Shown: positions 1-11,421 of the stretch, piece after piece | Position numbering within the stretch: position 1 is the first letter of the stretch | Layout of the letters: every line of letters begins with the position of its first letter | NCBI GenBank assembly: GCA_010909725.1 | Contig: JAACMV010000011.1 | Location: 558,001-622,000 of the forward strand | DNA: 64,000 bases | DNA from: Picochlorum sp. 'celeri' | Lineage: Eukaryota; Chlorophyta; Trebouxiophyceae | Direction: 5' to 3' | Program-made: the position numbers and the translations under genes | Notes under the pieces: model-generated | Told to the model about the DNA's origin: nothing | What the model saw: the letters and a program-made list of their open reading frames with translations, nothing else | Databases searched by the model: none

Positions 1-89
1 TTTTATTTCTATTCTTTGATTCTTTCTTTTGATTGTAAGAAGAAGAGTATTTGGAAGAAGAAAAAGAAAGAAAGAGCGTTGCATGCCTC

Positions 90-1737
90 ATGGTGAGACG
101 ACGGAGAAAACAGCCTCAGCAACCATTGCAGGTGGGTCGTACAGGATTTTACTGATAGATAAATACTTATTTTTTTAATGTGCTAGATCTAGCATGGGGT
201 ATGTCTAGTTTGAGAAGAGGGAAGCATTGAAAAAGAATTTCCTCACAATGCCCATGCTTGTGTGGTTTTTTTTAATAGTCTTCTCTATATATAGCGATTC
301 ATATACCCTCAATATACACATATAAAACCATGGATGAATGAATATCTGTCTGTGCAGAAGGCGAAGAAGAAATCGCAGACCAGCAGTGGTTCCACTGCTG
401 CTCCTCAAGCAAGTGGTGCTCCAGCAGTTCCTTCGGTATGGATGCCAGCAACGGGAGGGGCGTTGCAGGAGGATGAAGAGTTGCAGTATGATCCTACAGC
501 ATACGATTGTATGGCGTCTTTGACGTTGGAATGGCCGAGTTTGAGTTTTGATATTATGAGGGATGGGTTGGGTGATGATCGGCGAGAGTTTCCTCATTGC
601 TTGAGTTTTGTGGCGGGGACGCAGGCGGGGTCTGCGAAATTAAATCATCTTGCGGTGGTTCGAGTGACCAATTTACACAAGAGTAAGGCTGCAAAGAAGA
701 ATGAAGAGAATGAAGACGAAGAAGATGATGATGTGGTGATGATGAGTGAGGATGAGGATGAGGAGGATGAGGCTGTGGATGCGGTGCTACATGTGAGAAA
801 GATTGCGCATACTATGGGTGGGATTAATAGAGTGAGAGCCATGCCCCAGAATGGGTGTATTGTGGCGTCCTGGTCGGATACTGCACAGGTGCAGACATGG
901 GATGTGTCATCATTGTATGAAGAACTTGTGCAGGAAGGTACTGATGATGCGGGACAGAATAATGCAAAGAGTAGAATGAATTCGCTTCGTGCGCTCCAGG
1001 TACATGGTCATGCTATGGAAGGGTATGCGTTGGATTGGTCGCCATGTGTGGCTGGGCGGTTGGCCAGTGGGGATTGTCGTGCTGGGATTCATGTGTGGGA
1101 GCCTGTGAATGGTGGTAAATGGACTGTCGGTGGAGCTATTAAAGGACACACGGCATCTGTTGAAGATATTCAGTGGTCACCAGGAGAGCCTACGGTGTTT
1201 GCGTCAGCATCTGTGGATAAAACAGTGAAGATTTGGGATACAAGGGACACATCTCGTGGGGCCATGATTACCTTTATGGCACACGATACTGACGTGAATG
1301 TGATTTCATGGAATAGACAGACAATGTATATGTTGGCATCAGGAGGGGATGATGGGACGATGCGGGTATGGGATTTAAGAACAATGTCGCAGTCACAGCA
1401 GGAGACACCATCCCCACCTGTTGCCAACTTTTCTCACCACAAAGGCCCAGTCACCTCAATAGAATGGTGTCCATATGAGGCATCGATGCTTACAACAACA
1501 TCATCAGATGATACGCTTGCAGTATGGGATTTAGCATTGGAGAGAGACCCAGAGGAGGAAGCTGCCTTGGCTCCAGACACAAATGTGGCCACACCAGAAG
1601 ACTTGCCACCCCAACTGCTCTTTGTTCACGCAGGGCAGAAGGATATGAAAGAGGCACATTGGCATGGACAGATCCCTGGAATGATTCTGTCAACTGCCTC
1701 TGATGGATTCAATATATTTAAACCGTATAATGTGTAA
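90..1737 (+). CDS. GRWD1: GRWD1/RRB1-type WD40 ribosome-assembly protein
   Basis: This is a glutamate-rich WD40 protein of the GRWD1/Rrb1 family, which chaperones ribosomal protein L3 and acts in nucleolar 60S assembly. The preferred model has exons 90-131 and 358-1737 (473 aa). The intron runs from GTGGGT to TGTGCAG, and exon 1 begins MVRRRRKQ, like the basic MVRS start of plant homologues. The protein shows the family CAF1C/H4-binding-like N-terminal segment (LSFDIMRDGLGDDRREFP), an acidic Glu/Asp run near residues 130-155, then five to six WD repeats ending in the typical SGFxIF tail. An unspliced start at 334 is possible but would replace the conserved N-terminus. It lies 252 bp upstream of a second ribosome-biogenesis WD40 gene on the same strand. 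Confidence 0.92.
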
Positions 1738-1989
1738 AGAGTAGATGCTGCTCAAGTGATTTTAAACTGCTCAATTTGAGCTTGGCCAAGCATGCCATCT
1801 ACTATAGATGACAAAGAGAACAGATTGGGCAGTAAATATCATTCGTAATTCTTCTCAGTTGTATCCCAATAAGCAATTATTTTATACCAAATTTACATAG
1901 ATCAAATAGAGAAGCGACATTATTGTATCTCCTAGCTTTTTCTTTTGGTGCATGGCATTCGGCATTGAGCAGAAAGAAACACAAACAGC

Positions 1990-4870
1990 ATGGTCAAGGC
2001 GTACCTGAGATACGAATTAGCCGATACGTGGGGTGTTATTGCCAGTAGATCAGATATATGCCACGATACGTCAGGGAAATGTGTGTTTACAGCGTCTTTG
2101 GAGCGTGTTGCTGTGTGGGATGTCAAACAGGCAGTCTTGGTATGTTGATGCTTGGTGAATATTTTAGTATTTTCGGTATTCTGATACCTTTTTTGAAAAT
2201 TTTGAATGTAGTTGAGAACGTTGGATCCTCCTGAGACGCTGTCTGTGGGGAAGCGTCGACCAGTGACATGCATGGCAAGGTCACCAGTGTCTGAGCACTT
2301 GGCTGTGGGATATGGAGACGGATCGGTGCGTGGTTTTTTAATGACATAGAAATACACGTGTAGAGATCATCAATGACCTATTCGTTGTGCAGATTCGGAT
2401 CTGGAATACGGCACGGTGGGAGTGTGAGTGTACTCTGACTGGCCATACAGGGGCTGTGACGTGTTTAGAATATTCGGGCAGTGGGGATCGGTTGGCATCT
2501 GGCTCTCAAGATACTGATATAGTTGTGTGGGATGTGTCTGCGGAAAGTGGGTTGTTTAAATTGAGAGGACACAGAGGTCAAGTCACTGGGCTTGTATTTT
2601 TGACTGGGTCGAGTTACCTTGTGACGGTGTCAAAGGATGAACAGATTCGGGTTTGGGATTTGGATTCAGAAAGATGTGTTCAGACGGTTGTATGTCATGG
2701 GGGTGAATTGTGGAGTGTCAGCTTTGATAAAGAGAATGACAGGCTAGCTGTTGGTGCGTCTGATAGTCAGCTTCGAATTTTCAAGGTTGATGGTTCGAAT
2801 GCGAGTCGTGTTTTGGAAGAGTATGGGAGTTTGAAACGCTCTACAGGGGATCGTGTGGCAAAGTGTGAGTACGTGGGAGGCGGTGACGCTGTATTTTTGG
2901 TCTGCCAAGGAGCAGGTAAAGTTGTTGATATCTGGAGGATTCGGTCAGAGAAGGAGGCAGAGAAGAGGAAGAAACGGCGAGAGAAGCGAAAGGAGGAAAA
3001 GAAGAAGAAAAGGAAGAATAGTAACAAAGACAACAAGGAGGAGGATGCCGATGACGAGGTACCGAAAGCAGAAGAAGAACATGAGGAAGAAGAAGTAAAG
3101 GCCATGGATGAAGTTGAACTGATAGAAACAATCCGATGCAAGTCTAAAGTGGCCAGTTTCTCTGTTGATCCTTCACGTAATAAAAAGAAGTATATATTGC
3201 GAATTGTGTTTGTGACGTCACATAATGCACTCGAGGTATGGGATGTGAAGAAGGTGGACGAGGATATTGAGAGTTCCAAACGTGCCACGATTGATGGTCC
3301 TGGGCATCGATCCGATGTCAGATCTGTAGCGTTGAGTTCGGATGATTCTCTATGTGTATCTACATCGAATTCAGGAGTTAAAGTTTGGAATCCAAAGAAA
3401 GGATTGTGCATTTGCAGCATAGAATCAGGGTATGGATTGTGTTCTTCCTTTGTACCAGGCAATAAACATGCCATCGTGGGAACCAAGGAGGGCACCATTG
3501 AAATCTTAGATATTGGATCTTCTAGTAGAGTTGAAGTAATAGATGCTCATGAAGGACCTGTTTGGTCGATATGCCTCCAGCCTGGTGGCTCTGGTTTTGT
3601 GTCTGGATCTGCAGACAAGACGATCAAGTTTTGGGAGTGGACTGTTGCAGAGGAGGACAGTGGCGCATCTCATTTGTCTATTGAGTGTACTCAGACTCTG
3701 ACCATGTCAGACGATGTATTGCATGTCAAGTTCACACCGAATGGAGCTCTGTTGATTGCCTCATTGTTGGATTCAACAGTCAAGGTGTACTTTGCAGACA
3801 CGTTGAAATTTTTCCTCTCCCTCTATGGTCACAAACTTCCTGTTCTTACCATGGATGTGTCATCAGACTCGACACTGCTTGTTACTGGATCCGCTGATAA
3901 AAACATAAAGATATGGGGGTTGGACTATGGTGATTGCCACAATTCAATATTTGCACATGATGATAGTGTCATGTCTGTGGCGTTTGTCCCGGGAACACAC
4001 TATTTCTTCACTGCTGGGAAAGATGGATTGATAAAATACTGGGATGCCGACAAATTTGAACATCTGTTGGATTTGCCAGGTCACCACAGTGAGGTTTGGG
4101 CCATTGCTGTGTCGTCTTTGGGAGATTTTATTGTGAGTGGATCACATGATAGGTCGATTCGACGATGGGAGAAAACTGAAGAGGCATTTTTCGTAGAGGA
4201 AGAAAAAGAAAAGAGACTTGAGTCGCTGTTTGAGGAAGATCTTGAAAGGAAACCGATAGGCGAGGAGGAAGAGCCACCTCCAGAGGATGGAGTATCAACA
4301 GTGGCTGGTAAAAAGACATTGGAAACTGTCAGTGCAGCAGATGCAATAGTCGAGGCTCTTGATATGGCTGCTGCGGAAGAAGAAAGAATCCAGGAATCAA
4401 GAAAAGCACTTGCAGAAGACGATTATGTCCCCAATCCTCTCCTTCTGGGCCTGTCTCCATCAGACTATGTTTTGAGGGCTGTAGGCCAGGTTCGAGGTGG
4501 CGATCTCCAACAAGCTCTTTTGCTCGTCCCATTCCTTGATGCATTACGATTGTTAGAGTTCTGCTGCGACTGGCTCAAGCAATCGTCCAATGTAGAACTC
4601 CTCGCTCGTGTCACCATTCTTCTATGCAGGGTCCATATGCACCAGCTGATGGCAACGCCATCAGCAAGAGCGACTCTCCTGCAACTCAAAGACCTACTTC
4701 ACTCTCGTCTAGTAGATCTGAAAGATACATGGGGGTACAATTCAGCGGCTATTGAATTCCTCAAGCGCCACATGCAGAATAACAAGAGGGGATCAATTGA
4801 GCTTGCCACCACATTGGAAGACCAACAGGCACACTTGGCTGCTGCCTTGAAACAAAGAAAAACATCATGA
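1990..4870 (+). CDS. UTP12: UTP12/WDR3 small-subunit processome WD40 protein
   Basis: This is the UTP-B subunit Utp12 (WDR3, Dip2), a double beta-propeller nucleolar protein of the SSU processome that binds the 5' ETS of pre-rRNA. Exons are 1990-2139, 2212-2325 and 2393-4870 (913 aa, close to the usual 900-950). The N-terminus MVKAYLRYELADTWGVIAS matches the family signature, which fixes the start and both introns. About twelve WD repeats follow, interrupted after the first propeller by a Lys/Glu-rich insertion (around residues 265-320). The C-terminal Utp12 domain (about 730-860) contains PFxDALRLLEFC. Its stop is only 14 bp from that of the convergent PPR gene. Confidence 0.96.
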
Positions 4871-4884
4871 GGATATGAATATAA

Positions 4885-5676
4885 TTACACGAGTTTTTTT
4901 AACATGGATCTCAACGACTTTCTCTGACGGACAGCCTCAAAGGACATGTCATTTGGCACAACCCCAGCATCCTGCATCCTGTCAATAATCTCCACTCCCC
5001 TCTCTTCATCATTAGTCTTACTACAGACCTCTAACAGAGTATTAAATGTCAACACGGTCGGCACTATTCCATATGTATGTTCCATTGTCGACAGCATGGT
5101 GGCGATGGATGTCCACCGAGGAGGGTACTCATCTCCATATCCCCGTATCAGAACCATGAATGCCACCTCATCCGGTACCAGCAGCTCTCCGAACAACTCA
5201 TCAAAGACATTCTCTGCCATTTCAATTTTATTTGATTTCACGCATGCATCCACCAACGCCGTCGCAGACAACGTATCTGGCTGCACACCCATCCGAGCCA
5301 TATTTGCTAATTCTTTGACAGCATCCTTCACCTTGCCCTGCCTTCCCAAATTCTTAATCCTCCGCGTCACCTCTGCTCGAATTCGAGTCATATTCTCATC
5401 GTCATCAACGCTGACATCATTCTGTGACAGGGATCTCGCCATCACATCAATTCTTGTGGTATTATGTTGTAGTTTGTATGGGCAACTAAAAGCCGATGAG
5501 CAACTCACGTGTCCATGGATATGCATTCGCATCCATGCTGAAGAAGTTTTATTCTTCATAGGCTGGATCATGGAATCGCTAGAAGAATGCTTGGAGCAAC
5601 TTGCCCTTGTCGTCAGGACATGCACGTGTGGTTGTGGCTGGACATTCCAGCCACACTTGGAAGAGCAAGAGGGCAT
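4885..5676 (-). CDS. Pentatricopeptide repeat protein, probably organelle-targeted
   Basis: This 263-aa protein has at least three to four degenerate pentatricopeptide repeats between about residues 115 and 245. Visible repeat helices include GKVKDAVKELANMARMGVQP and TFNTLLEVCSKTNDEERG, with the common TP/VxPNxxTF-type links. PPR proteins bind organellar RNA in a sequence-specific way. The first 110 residues are rich in Ser, Thr, His and basic residues and lack acidic ones early on, so they look like a chloroplast or mitochondrial transit peptide; the compartment is an inference. The C-terminal KSLRSMLKKLV is basic. It is short for a PPR protein, and no partner domain such as E, DYW or SMR is present. 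The RNA target cannot be told. Confidence 0.85.
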   Translation of the reverse strand: MPSCSSKCGWNVQPQPHVHVLTTRASCSKHSSSDSMIQPMKNKTSSAWMRMHIHGHVSCSSAFSCPYKLQHNTTRIDVMARSLSQNDVSVDDDENMTRIRAEVTRRIKNLGRQGKVKDAVKELANMARMGVQPDTLSATALVDACVKSNKIEMAENVFDELFGELLVPDEVAFMVLIRGYGDEYPPRWTSIATMLSTMEHTYGIVPTVLTFNTLLEVCSKTNDEERGVEIIDRMQDAGVVPNDMSFEAVRQRKSLRSMLKKLV

Positions 5677-6095
5677 TCTTCTGACCCACTATATGTATTA
5701 ATGTAGTAGTTTTCTTTAAATTTAATGCCATAGGTTGGTCTGATCGTGGCTTGTGTCCGAGTATGTGACGAGATGGGTACCCATGAGACACAGTGTCCGG
5801 TCAATTGGTCTGTCGAGCGACTGTGCTGCTTTCAATGGAGTTTACAACATGGATGTTTCTTTGCCACTTCAGGCAATCTGGAAACATACAAAAAAGATCA
5901 ATACATGCTTGGTGTTTGGTACAACTCATACAATGTGAGAATGCCTTGGTCAATACACACAATTGGATTCTTCTTCTTCTTCTTTCAAGCTGGTCTGTTG
6001 AGATGAGGGAAATCCTCTTCAAAGGTACAGTGTTCGTCTAGTATACAAGATCTATGACGAGAGTCATACTGGTGATCATTTGAGAATGTCAAAGA
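5677..6095. other. Intergenic gap, no gene seen
   Basis: This lies between the PPR gene start and the amidase stop, both on the minus strand. It must hold the PPR promoter and the amidase 3' end. Short open frames here lack domain signals or codon support. A CTT-repeat tract is seen near 5970-5985. Confidence 0.5.
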
Positions 6096-7993
6096 TCACA
6101 CAAAGGCCATGATAATTGTGGCAAGAGCAGTAGCCACAGAAGAGGCCAATATAGTTGATGCCCCACTGGCAGCTGCCGTTGCATCTGTGGACTTGACTTG
6201 AGTTGTAGCTCCGACGGTTGGTAAACCAAATGTAGCCTTTGGAATAGATGCATGGACACCCCAGTTTCCATCCACCACCTGCGTGATGGCAAAGTCCACG
6301 GCTACAGTAATGGCTGTAATGGCCTGATCTTCTGTCATGTTCAATGTGTTCATCATCCAGTCTCTGGTGTTGTTGTAGGCTACCGTCATCGCCTTGTCAA
6401 TGGAAGATTCGCCGTAAATAGTTGACATAGGATCTTCCAATTCCTCCAAATAGTCGGCATATGTGTAACCTTGGACCACCCATGTATCAGCTGTTTCGAT
6501 CAATGGATACTTCAATTCTTCCACAATGACAGGAAGGTCATCCTTTTTATGGAGAGTCAGCTTGAATTTACCATTGATGCTGGTCTCGATACCTGTACCA
6601 TCCAGTTCGGAATCTCCTTGGGCAGTGTGTGCATCACCAGCTGAAAGGAATGCCCCGGCTACTTCCACTGGAAGGAACAGCGTACTTCCGATACCGATTC
6701 TGCGGTTGTCCATATTCCCTCCAGTCACCAAAGGTGGGACCGAGTCCACAGTTGAATCATACTTTGGAGCCAAACCAATGTTACCAATGTGGAAATTGGC
6801 CGGTACTTTGAACAGACCTTTGATGGATGAATCTTCAGTGCCTGTTGGATGGGATGTAATCAGTCCAGGATAGTCATACCTCTCCCATGTTTGAGTTCCA
6901 TTGATACATGGAATTTCATTTCCACTGAAGATTTGATCTGGATTACTCCAATCGAACTCGAATCCTGGAGCCGCTTCAGGCAAGGACCCATTCAGGGTTG
7001 CACATGGGGTTGTGGGTCCTGGATACCCAGTTGGACCCCCAGCAAATCTGAATTGATAGTCTGGCACCGCATAGTAGTCTCCGTCTTCCTCAACGACTTC
7101 ATAAATTGTGATGACTTCACGTGGATCGCCATCCAAAAAGCCCGCACGGAACTGATATCCCCACCATGCAGCAGCATTTGATCCTGGAGACATACGTCAC
7201 ACGCAAAATGCATCAGTTGTTGATCTTTTCATGCAGCATTCTCATACATCACATGACTGTATATATTCAACATACCGTAGGTCTTTCCTGTCGAAGGATT
7301 TGCTCGTGGCTTCAAGTCCAAGATGTCAATTTGAAGAACATCTCCTGGTTCAGCTCCACAGACATAAATTGGGCCAGTCATAACATGTACACCATCTCCA
7401 GAGCCAGACTTGCCCCTCATATCAACATTTTGACCCGTTGATGCCCACTACACTCAAAAAAATAACACAACGGGTGAATCAGTATCGAATGTTAGAACAC
7501 CAATGCCTGACAGGCACATCAGTACTATGACATACCTTGTAAATATCCTCAACACCAGGATCTCCTTTGATCATCTTGTCATAATCATCTCCAGCATGGT
7601 GTGTGATCATTTCAATATCAATGATATCTCCCGAGGACGCCACAAGATTCGGCTCCACCCCATTGAAGAAATACCCCCAGTGTACTGTACTGGCATTTGC
7701 CACCAGAGAAAGCTCTTGACCTCCACTGATGTCCTTGCATGATTCTGGAACATCAATATCACTGCAAAGAATATCAAAAATGATATCAAGATACAACAGG
7801 TGTGAATTCGTAGTAGGGTGTACATGGTTGCCCTAGGGCAACCACAGGCCTGTGACCCTAGGGTCTAGGTGTTAAGATTCATCAACGTCACGTACGCTGT
7901 AAACCCCGGTGATAGTAACGATGCAAGAAGACAAAGTCTCCAAAAGAGTTTGGGAACTTGCACCGCCTGAAAAACTCGACTGGCGGGAGACAT
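6096..7993 (-). CDS. Acetamidase/formamidase family protein, predicted secreted and GPI-like anchored
   Basis: Four exons on the minus strand (7896-7993, 7536-7761, 7276-7447, 6096-7183) give 527 aa. All junctions are GT-AG and the phases add up. The body is an FmdA/AmdA acetamidase-formamidase, which hydrolyses formamide or short amides to ammonia. Seen here are VHWGYF near the N-terminus, the metal-site-like block ITHHAGDDY, GPIYVCGAEPGDVLQIDILD and AGDAHTAQGDSELDGTGIE. Exon 1 encodes a clear signal peptide (LFWRLCLLASLLSPGFTA). The C-terminus is a small-residue stretch followed by a hydrophobic tail (ASSVATALATIIMAFV), like a GPI-attachment signal. Family members are usually cytosolic, so the combination is unusual. 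The natural substrate is unknown; scavenging of nitrogen from external amides is an inference. Confidence 0.9.
7827..7864. repeat. Three abutting perfect palindromes in amidase intron 1
   Basis: Three perfect palindromes follow each other with no spacer: GTTGCCCTAGGGCAAC (7827-7842), CACAGGCCTGTG (7843-7854) and ACCCTAGGGT (7855-7864). The first and third share the core CCCTAGGG. They lie inside the first intron of the amidase gene (7762-7895). Each could fold as a hairpin in RNA or serve as a dimeric protein site in DNA. Confidence 0.9.
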
Positions 7994-8728
7994 GATGGAA
8001 AATTTTGCACTAGAGCAACCCTAGAGAGACTTGAGACTGGTAGTATGATCCTTTGATTTTGAAGACCACAACAAAGTTTTTGGAATCAATATGATTTTCT
8101 TTTTCAGGAAAAACCCAAGCTGAATGAATATTAATATGAACAATTAATTAATGTAATGCTGTGTCACCATCGGTGGCAGCAATCTGTCATCAAGATTTGA
8201 TTGAGCAGGGTCCCTTGGATGCATGGCTAGCCATGTGATCATGTTCTTCTTCTTCTTGCTCCTTGGATTGGCAGTATTATGGATTTCAAGGAGAGATTCT
8301 TCAATCGTGTGTATCCAATGAAAGGAAAAGAATAGACGAAACAGGAGCATCGTCACAAGATATAGATACATAGGCCAGACACATGCCCAATTGGGTGTGA
8401 GGAATAAGGACGCTTAAAAAAACAAAGGGATATCACTCCATCAGAAACACATCCGCCAGTACTCCATGATGGCCTCGATCCCTCTTCAACAGACCAATTA
8501 TTATTTAAAAACATCGAAACCAAGAGATCTTCACCGTACTATCAACGGTGAGGAACGCCATCGGATTCGCACATGTCTGTGCATGGTTGAAATTTGTTCT
8601 AGTTGTCGCAGTCCTCTTGTGCAAATACCACATCATACCATTCGCATTACATTTTCAAACAAATCATATCTGTTTGAATTAATGGCCCTGAGTATAGAAT
8701 AGGGTGCGTTTCGAAGCGACAACAAAGC
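7994..8728. other. Long intergenic region; only weak small ORFs
   Basis: This divergent spacer between the amidase and the FAM210-like gene holds two weak ATG-started frames. The minus frame 8144-8371 (75 aa) begins with a hydrophobic stretch (MYLYLVTMLLFRLFFSF) and has a KKKK block, so a tiny membrane protein is conceivable. The plus frame 8466-8702 (78 aa) has no recognisable feature. Neither is called as a gene. The region otherwise looks AT-rich and non-coding. Confidence 0.4.
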
Positions 8729-9082
8729 ATGTCATTCTTCAGTGCAGCCAGAGTCAAGGAACTCTTCAGAAAGTACGGTAAAGTAGCATTAGGGGTACAC
8801 ATTGGTGTCTATACCACATTTCTAGCAGGATGTTATATAGCAGTGGATCAAAAGGTGGATGTACGAAGCGCTCTGATTCATATGGGGCTTATGAGGGAAC
8901 CTCAAGAAGGTGAGGAGCCAGGATGGCTGGATAAATCTTTGTCGGGAGGAGGATCCACCATCGTCTTGGCAATCATCTGTAACAAGGCCTTGTTTCCTAT
9001 CCGTACGCCTTTAACTCTCGGCCTAACCCCCTATGTAGCCAGGTTTTTGAGACGAAAAGGGATGATCAAGCCACACGCATAG
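8729..9082 (+). CDS. FAM210-like (DUF1279) membrane protein
   Basis: This 117-aa protein matches the DUF1279/FAM210 family: a short basic amphipathic start (VKELFRKYGKVALGVHIGVY), a first hydrophobic helix (HIGVYTTFLAGCYIAV), a variable loop, and a second hydrophobic helix leading to a conserved TPYVARFLRRKG tail. Animal FAM210A/B act at the mitochondrial inner membrane, and related plant proteins are organellar; the compartment here is not evident. It has a single exon and a clear ATG. The C-terminal Arg/Lys-rich end is typical of the family. Confidence 0.8.
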   Translation: MSFFSAARVKELFRKYGKVALGVHIGVYTTFLAGCYIAVDQKVDVRSALIHMGLMREPQEGEEPGWLDKSLSGGGSTIVLAIICNKALFPIRTPLTLGLTPYVARFLRRKGMIKPHA

Positions 9083-9429
9083 TAGTAACAATGTATAGTT
9101 TCTTTCTTCATCCTTCATATGTGATGATGATGTGACAACAATGTAAAGATGAATGATCTTGCTTTATTTTCCTGTTCAGCATATATGCAACCATGACGAT
9201 GGTATTGAACAGTGTGTTGTATTCTACATGAAGAGTGCTTTCCAGAAGACTCGAGCCTCTCTCTCTCTCCTTACTATTATTACTACTTTTGGCCATGATG
9301 AAAAAAAAAGGGAGGCAGTCAACATCGGCGATCATGTTGAAATGATTTACACCGTGTGTACATTCATATCATATCATAATTGTTGAGTTTAATTTGTAGA
9401 ATACAAGCAGGATATCGGAGTAGTGTATC
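9083..9429. other. Intergenic gap, no gene seen
   Basis: This is the spacer between two plus-strand genes. It contains a CT-rich run (about 9257-9272) and an A9 tract (about 9301). No supported coding frame or RNA gene was found. Confidence 0.5.
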
Positions 9430-10262
9430 ATGGCAACGGGTTTTGGTCTTTTTCAGCAGCAAGGAGCAGCAACTGCAACTCCTTCAGAGGGAGGCAATGC
9501 TGACAAAAAGGCCAAGCTTGCGGCAAAAATCACCGCATTAAATGATCAGTTTTTAAAGTATGTCCTATCAGAGTGAGATCTCTGCTGTGTGCGCCTTTTC
9601 AACGATTCTTCTTGTGTTGCAGATGGGTGCAGGATCAGAATACGAAGGAATTGTGGCTGGATGGGGTGGAAGACTATATAGAATACGCTAAAGAAATTAC
9701 GAAAGAATTCAAGGATGTGATTGATGGCAAAGAACCAGAGAAGAAGCCTGTGACTAGTGGCTTTTTTGATTTTACTGCTCCTCAAGCAAGTGGTGCTCCT
9801 CCGCCTACAATTGATACTGGGGCGACAACTCCTAGTACTGCTGATAACGATGATGAGCAACAGCAGCGGAATGAGGATGAGGACGAGCTGGTGGTGGACA
9901 CCAGTAAAGCAGATGTTCTCTACTCCATGAAACTACACCTTTTAACGCAGGATGCAGCATCCAAGAAGTGGAAGGATAAAGGGACAGGAATATTCTCTCT
10001 TCGACAGAGCAAGCCAAGTAGTGAAGGGGAAAAGGCAGTGTCGTACATTGTGTTTGCTGCCACATCAGGCAAGGTGTTGATTAATGCACCAGTGGTGAAG
10101 GGGTTGAAGCCAATGATCAATCCAAAGTCGCCTGCCAATGTCGTCATGTTCTTGATATCAAAAGAGGAGGATGGAAGTGAGAAGAAGGAGATGCATTTGT
10201 TCAAATGCGGCAGTCCTGACGTGGCCAAGGAGGTGGTGGCAAAAGTGAGCGAACAAGCATGA
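9430..10262 (+). CDS. NUP50: NUP50-like Ran-binding nucleoporin
   Basis: Exons 9430-9557 and 9623-10262 give 255 aa. The N-terminal half carries the helical segment LNDQFLKWVQDQ followed by a PLxD-like region, typical of NUP50 nucleoporins. The C-terminal half (about 145-250) is a Ran-binding domain: LYSMKLHLLTQDAASKKWKD, then GTGIFSLRQ and the VSYIVFAATSGKVLIN strands. NUP50 sits on the nuclear-basket side of the pore and helps release import cargo by binding importin-alpha and RanGTP. FG repeats are nearly absent, apart from GFGLF at the start. A 25-base stretch here (9775-9799) is identical to one in the GRWD1 gene. Confidence 0.85.
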
Positions 10263-10348
10263 TGAGTACAATGATGATTTTTTTCTTGCCCTCCATGCAT
10301 TTATCTATGTAATAACTGATATTAAAAAATCATTGTATACATATTTAA

Positions 10349-11185
10349 TTACTGTTTCAGTACCCGTGCAAGTCCTTTGGCAGAGCATTGATATGTTGCC
10401 AAGACATTGATTTCTGTGACTTGTACATGAGGAGGTCTTGTTGCAGCATACAAGACATTATCTGCGATATCCGCGGCTGTCAATGGATGAATACCCTCGT
10501 ATACCTGATCTGCCTTATCCTCATCTCCTTTATAACGTACAACACTAAACTCTGTCTTGACAGCACCAGGAGAGATGGCAGTGACCCTAATATCTGTGTC
10601 CACAAAATCATGTCTCGCAGCTACTGTAAGAGCATCCACCGCATGTTTTGTCCCACAATATACCCCTCCTTGCTTATATGATTCATGTGCAGCAACAGAT
10701 GATATATTTATAATGTGCCCAGAGTTTCTCTTCTTCATGGATGCAGAGACAACCTTGGTCAAGGCAACAACAGAGGTGATGTTTGTATTGATCATTTGAA
10801 TTGCATCCTCAATATCCACTTCATCCGTGGTATAGGTACCCAATGCCAATCCCGCATTATTCACAAGAATATCAACATCTCTAAACTCTGCTGGAAGAGT
10901 CTCTGGAAGCCTGACAAGCTGTTCTGTATCCCTGACATCCAATATAATTGAGTGCACAGGGACTGTTGGATAGGTTTGTTGAATATCCCGTTTCAACGCT
11001 TCCAAACGATCAGCTCGTCTTGCTAGGATGATAAGTTTACATCCTGCATCTGCAAATCTCCAAGCACAGGCTTCACCAATGCCAGAAGACGCCCCTGTGA
11101 TTAGGACAACCTTGTCCTGGATGCTGTAGGGCTTGTAAGGCTGTCTCACAGAACTGCCCAGCTGTTGCGATTGTTCCTCAAGCAT
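10349..11185 (-). CDS. Classical short-chain dehydrogenase/reductase
   Basis: This 278-aa single-exon enzyme of the classical SDR family has a Rossmann nucleotide-binding motif TGASSGIG (30-37), NNAG (109-112), catalytic Ser162/163, and Tyr176-xxx-Lys180 in YCGTK. The ARRADR segment after beta-2 favours NADP(H). The overall pattern, including SPGAVKTEFSVVRYKGD and LTAADIADNVLYAATRPPHV, is that of the YdfG/YMR226C group of serine or 3-hydroxy-acid dehydrogenases. No targeting signal is evident, so a cytosolic location is likely. Exact substrate cannot be read from sequence. Confidence 0.92.
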   Translation of the reverse strand: MLEEQSQQLGSSVRQPYKPYSIQDKVVLITGASSGIGEACAWRFADAGCKLIILARRADRLEALKRDIQQTYPTVPVHSIILDVRDTEQLVRLPETLPAEFRDVDILVNNAGLALGTYTTDEVDIEDAIQMINTNITSVVALTKVVSASMKKRNSGHIINISSVAAHESYKQGGVYCGTKHAVDALTVAARHDFVDTDIRVTAISPGAVKTEFSVVRYKGDEDKADQVYEGIHPLTAADIADNVLYAATRPPHVQVTEINVLATYQCSAKGLARVLKQ

Positions 11186-11421
11186 TGTTGACGATGCGTG
11201 CCTTGTCTACCTTGACGTGTTTTAAATATGTAAATGTCCGTATCGATTGGGCCTAAGGCGTCGTGTGGATGATCATCGCCCATCTAGAAGAGGCAGAGAG
11301 TCCGTAAATCAAACAATAAAAACAGCAGAGATCCCTTCAAGCACAAACTGGTTGATTTGTTTTCTCTTCCGCCATCGGACGTTGACTTGATCGCACATTG
11401 ATTTTTTTGATAGATTATAGG

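Noticed and set aside
334..357. Unspliced GRWD1 start MNEYLSVQ
   Set aside because: The spliced exon 90-131 gives the plant-like MVRRRRK start with a good GT-AG intron, although alternative use cannot be excluded.
2767..3498. Minus-strand Ser/Phe-rich frame of 243 aa
   Set aside because: It is antisense to the UTP12 WD repeats and Lys-rich insertion.
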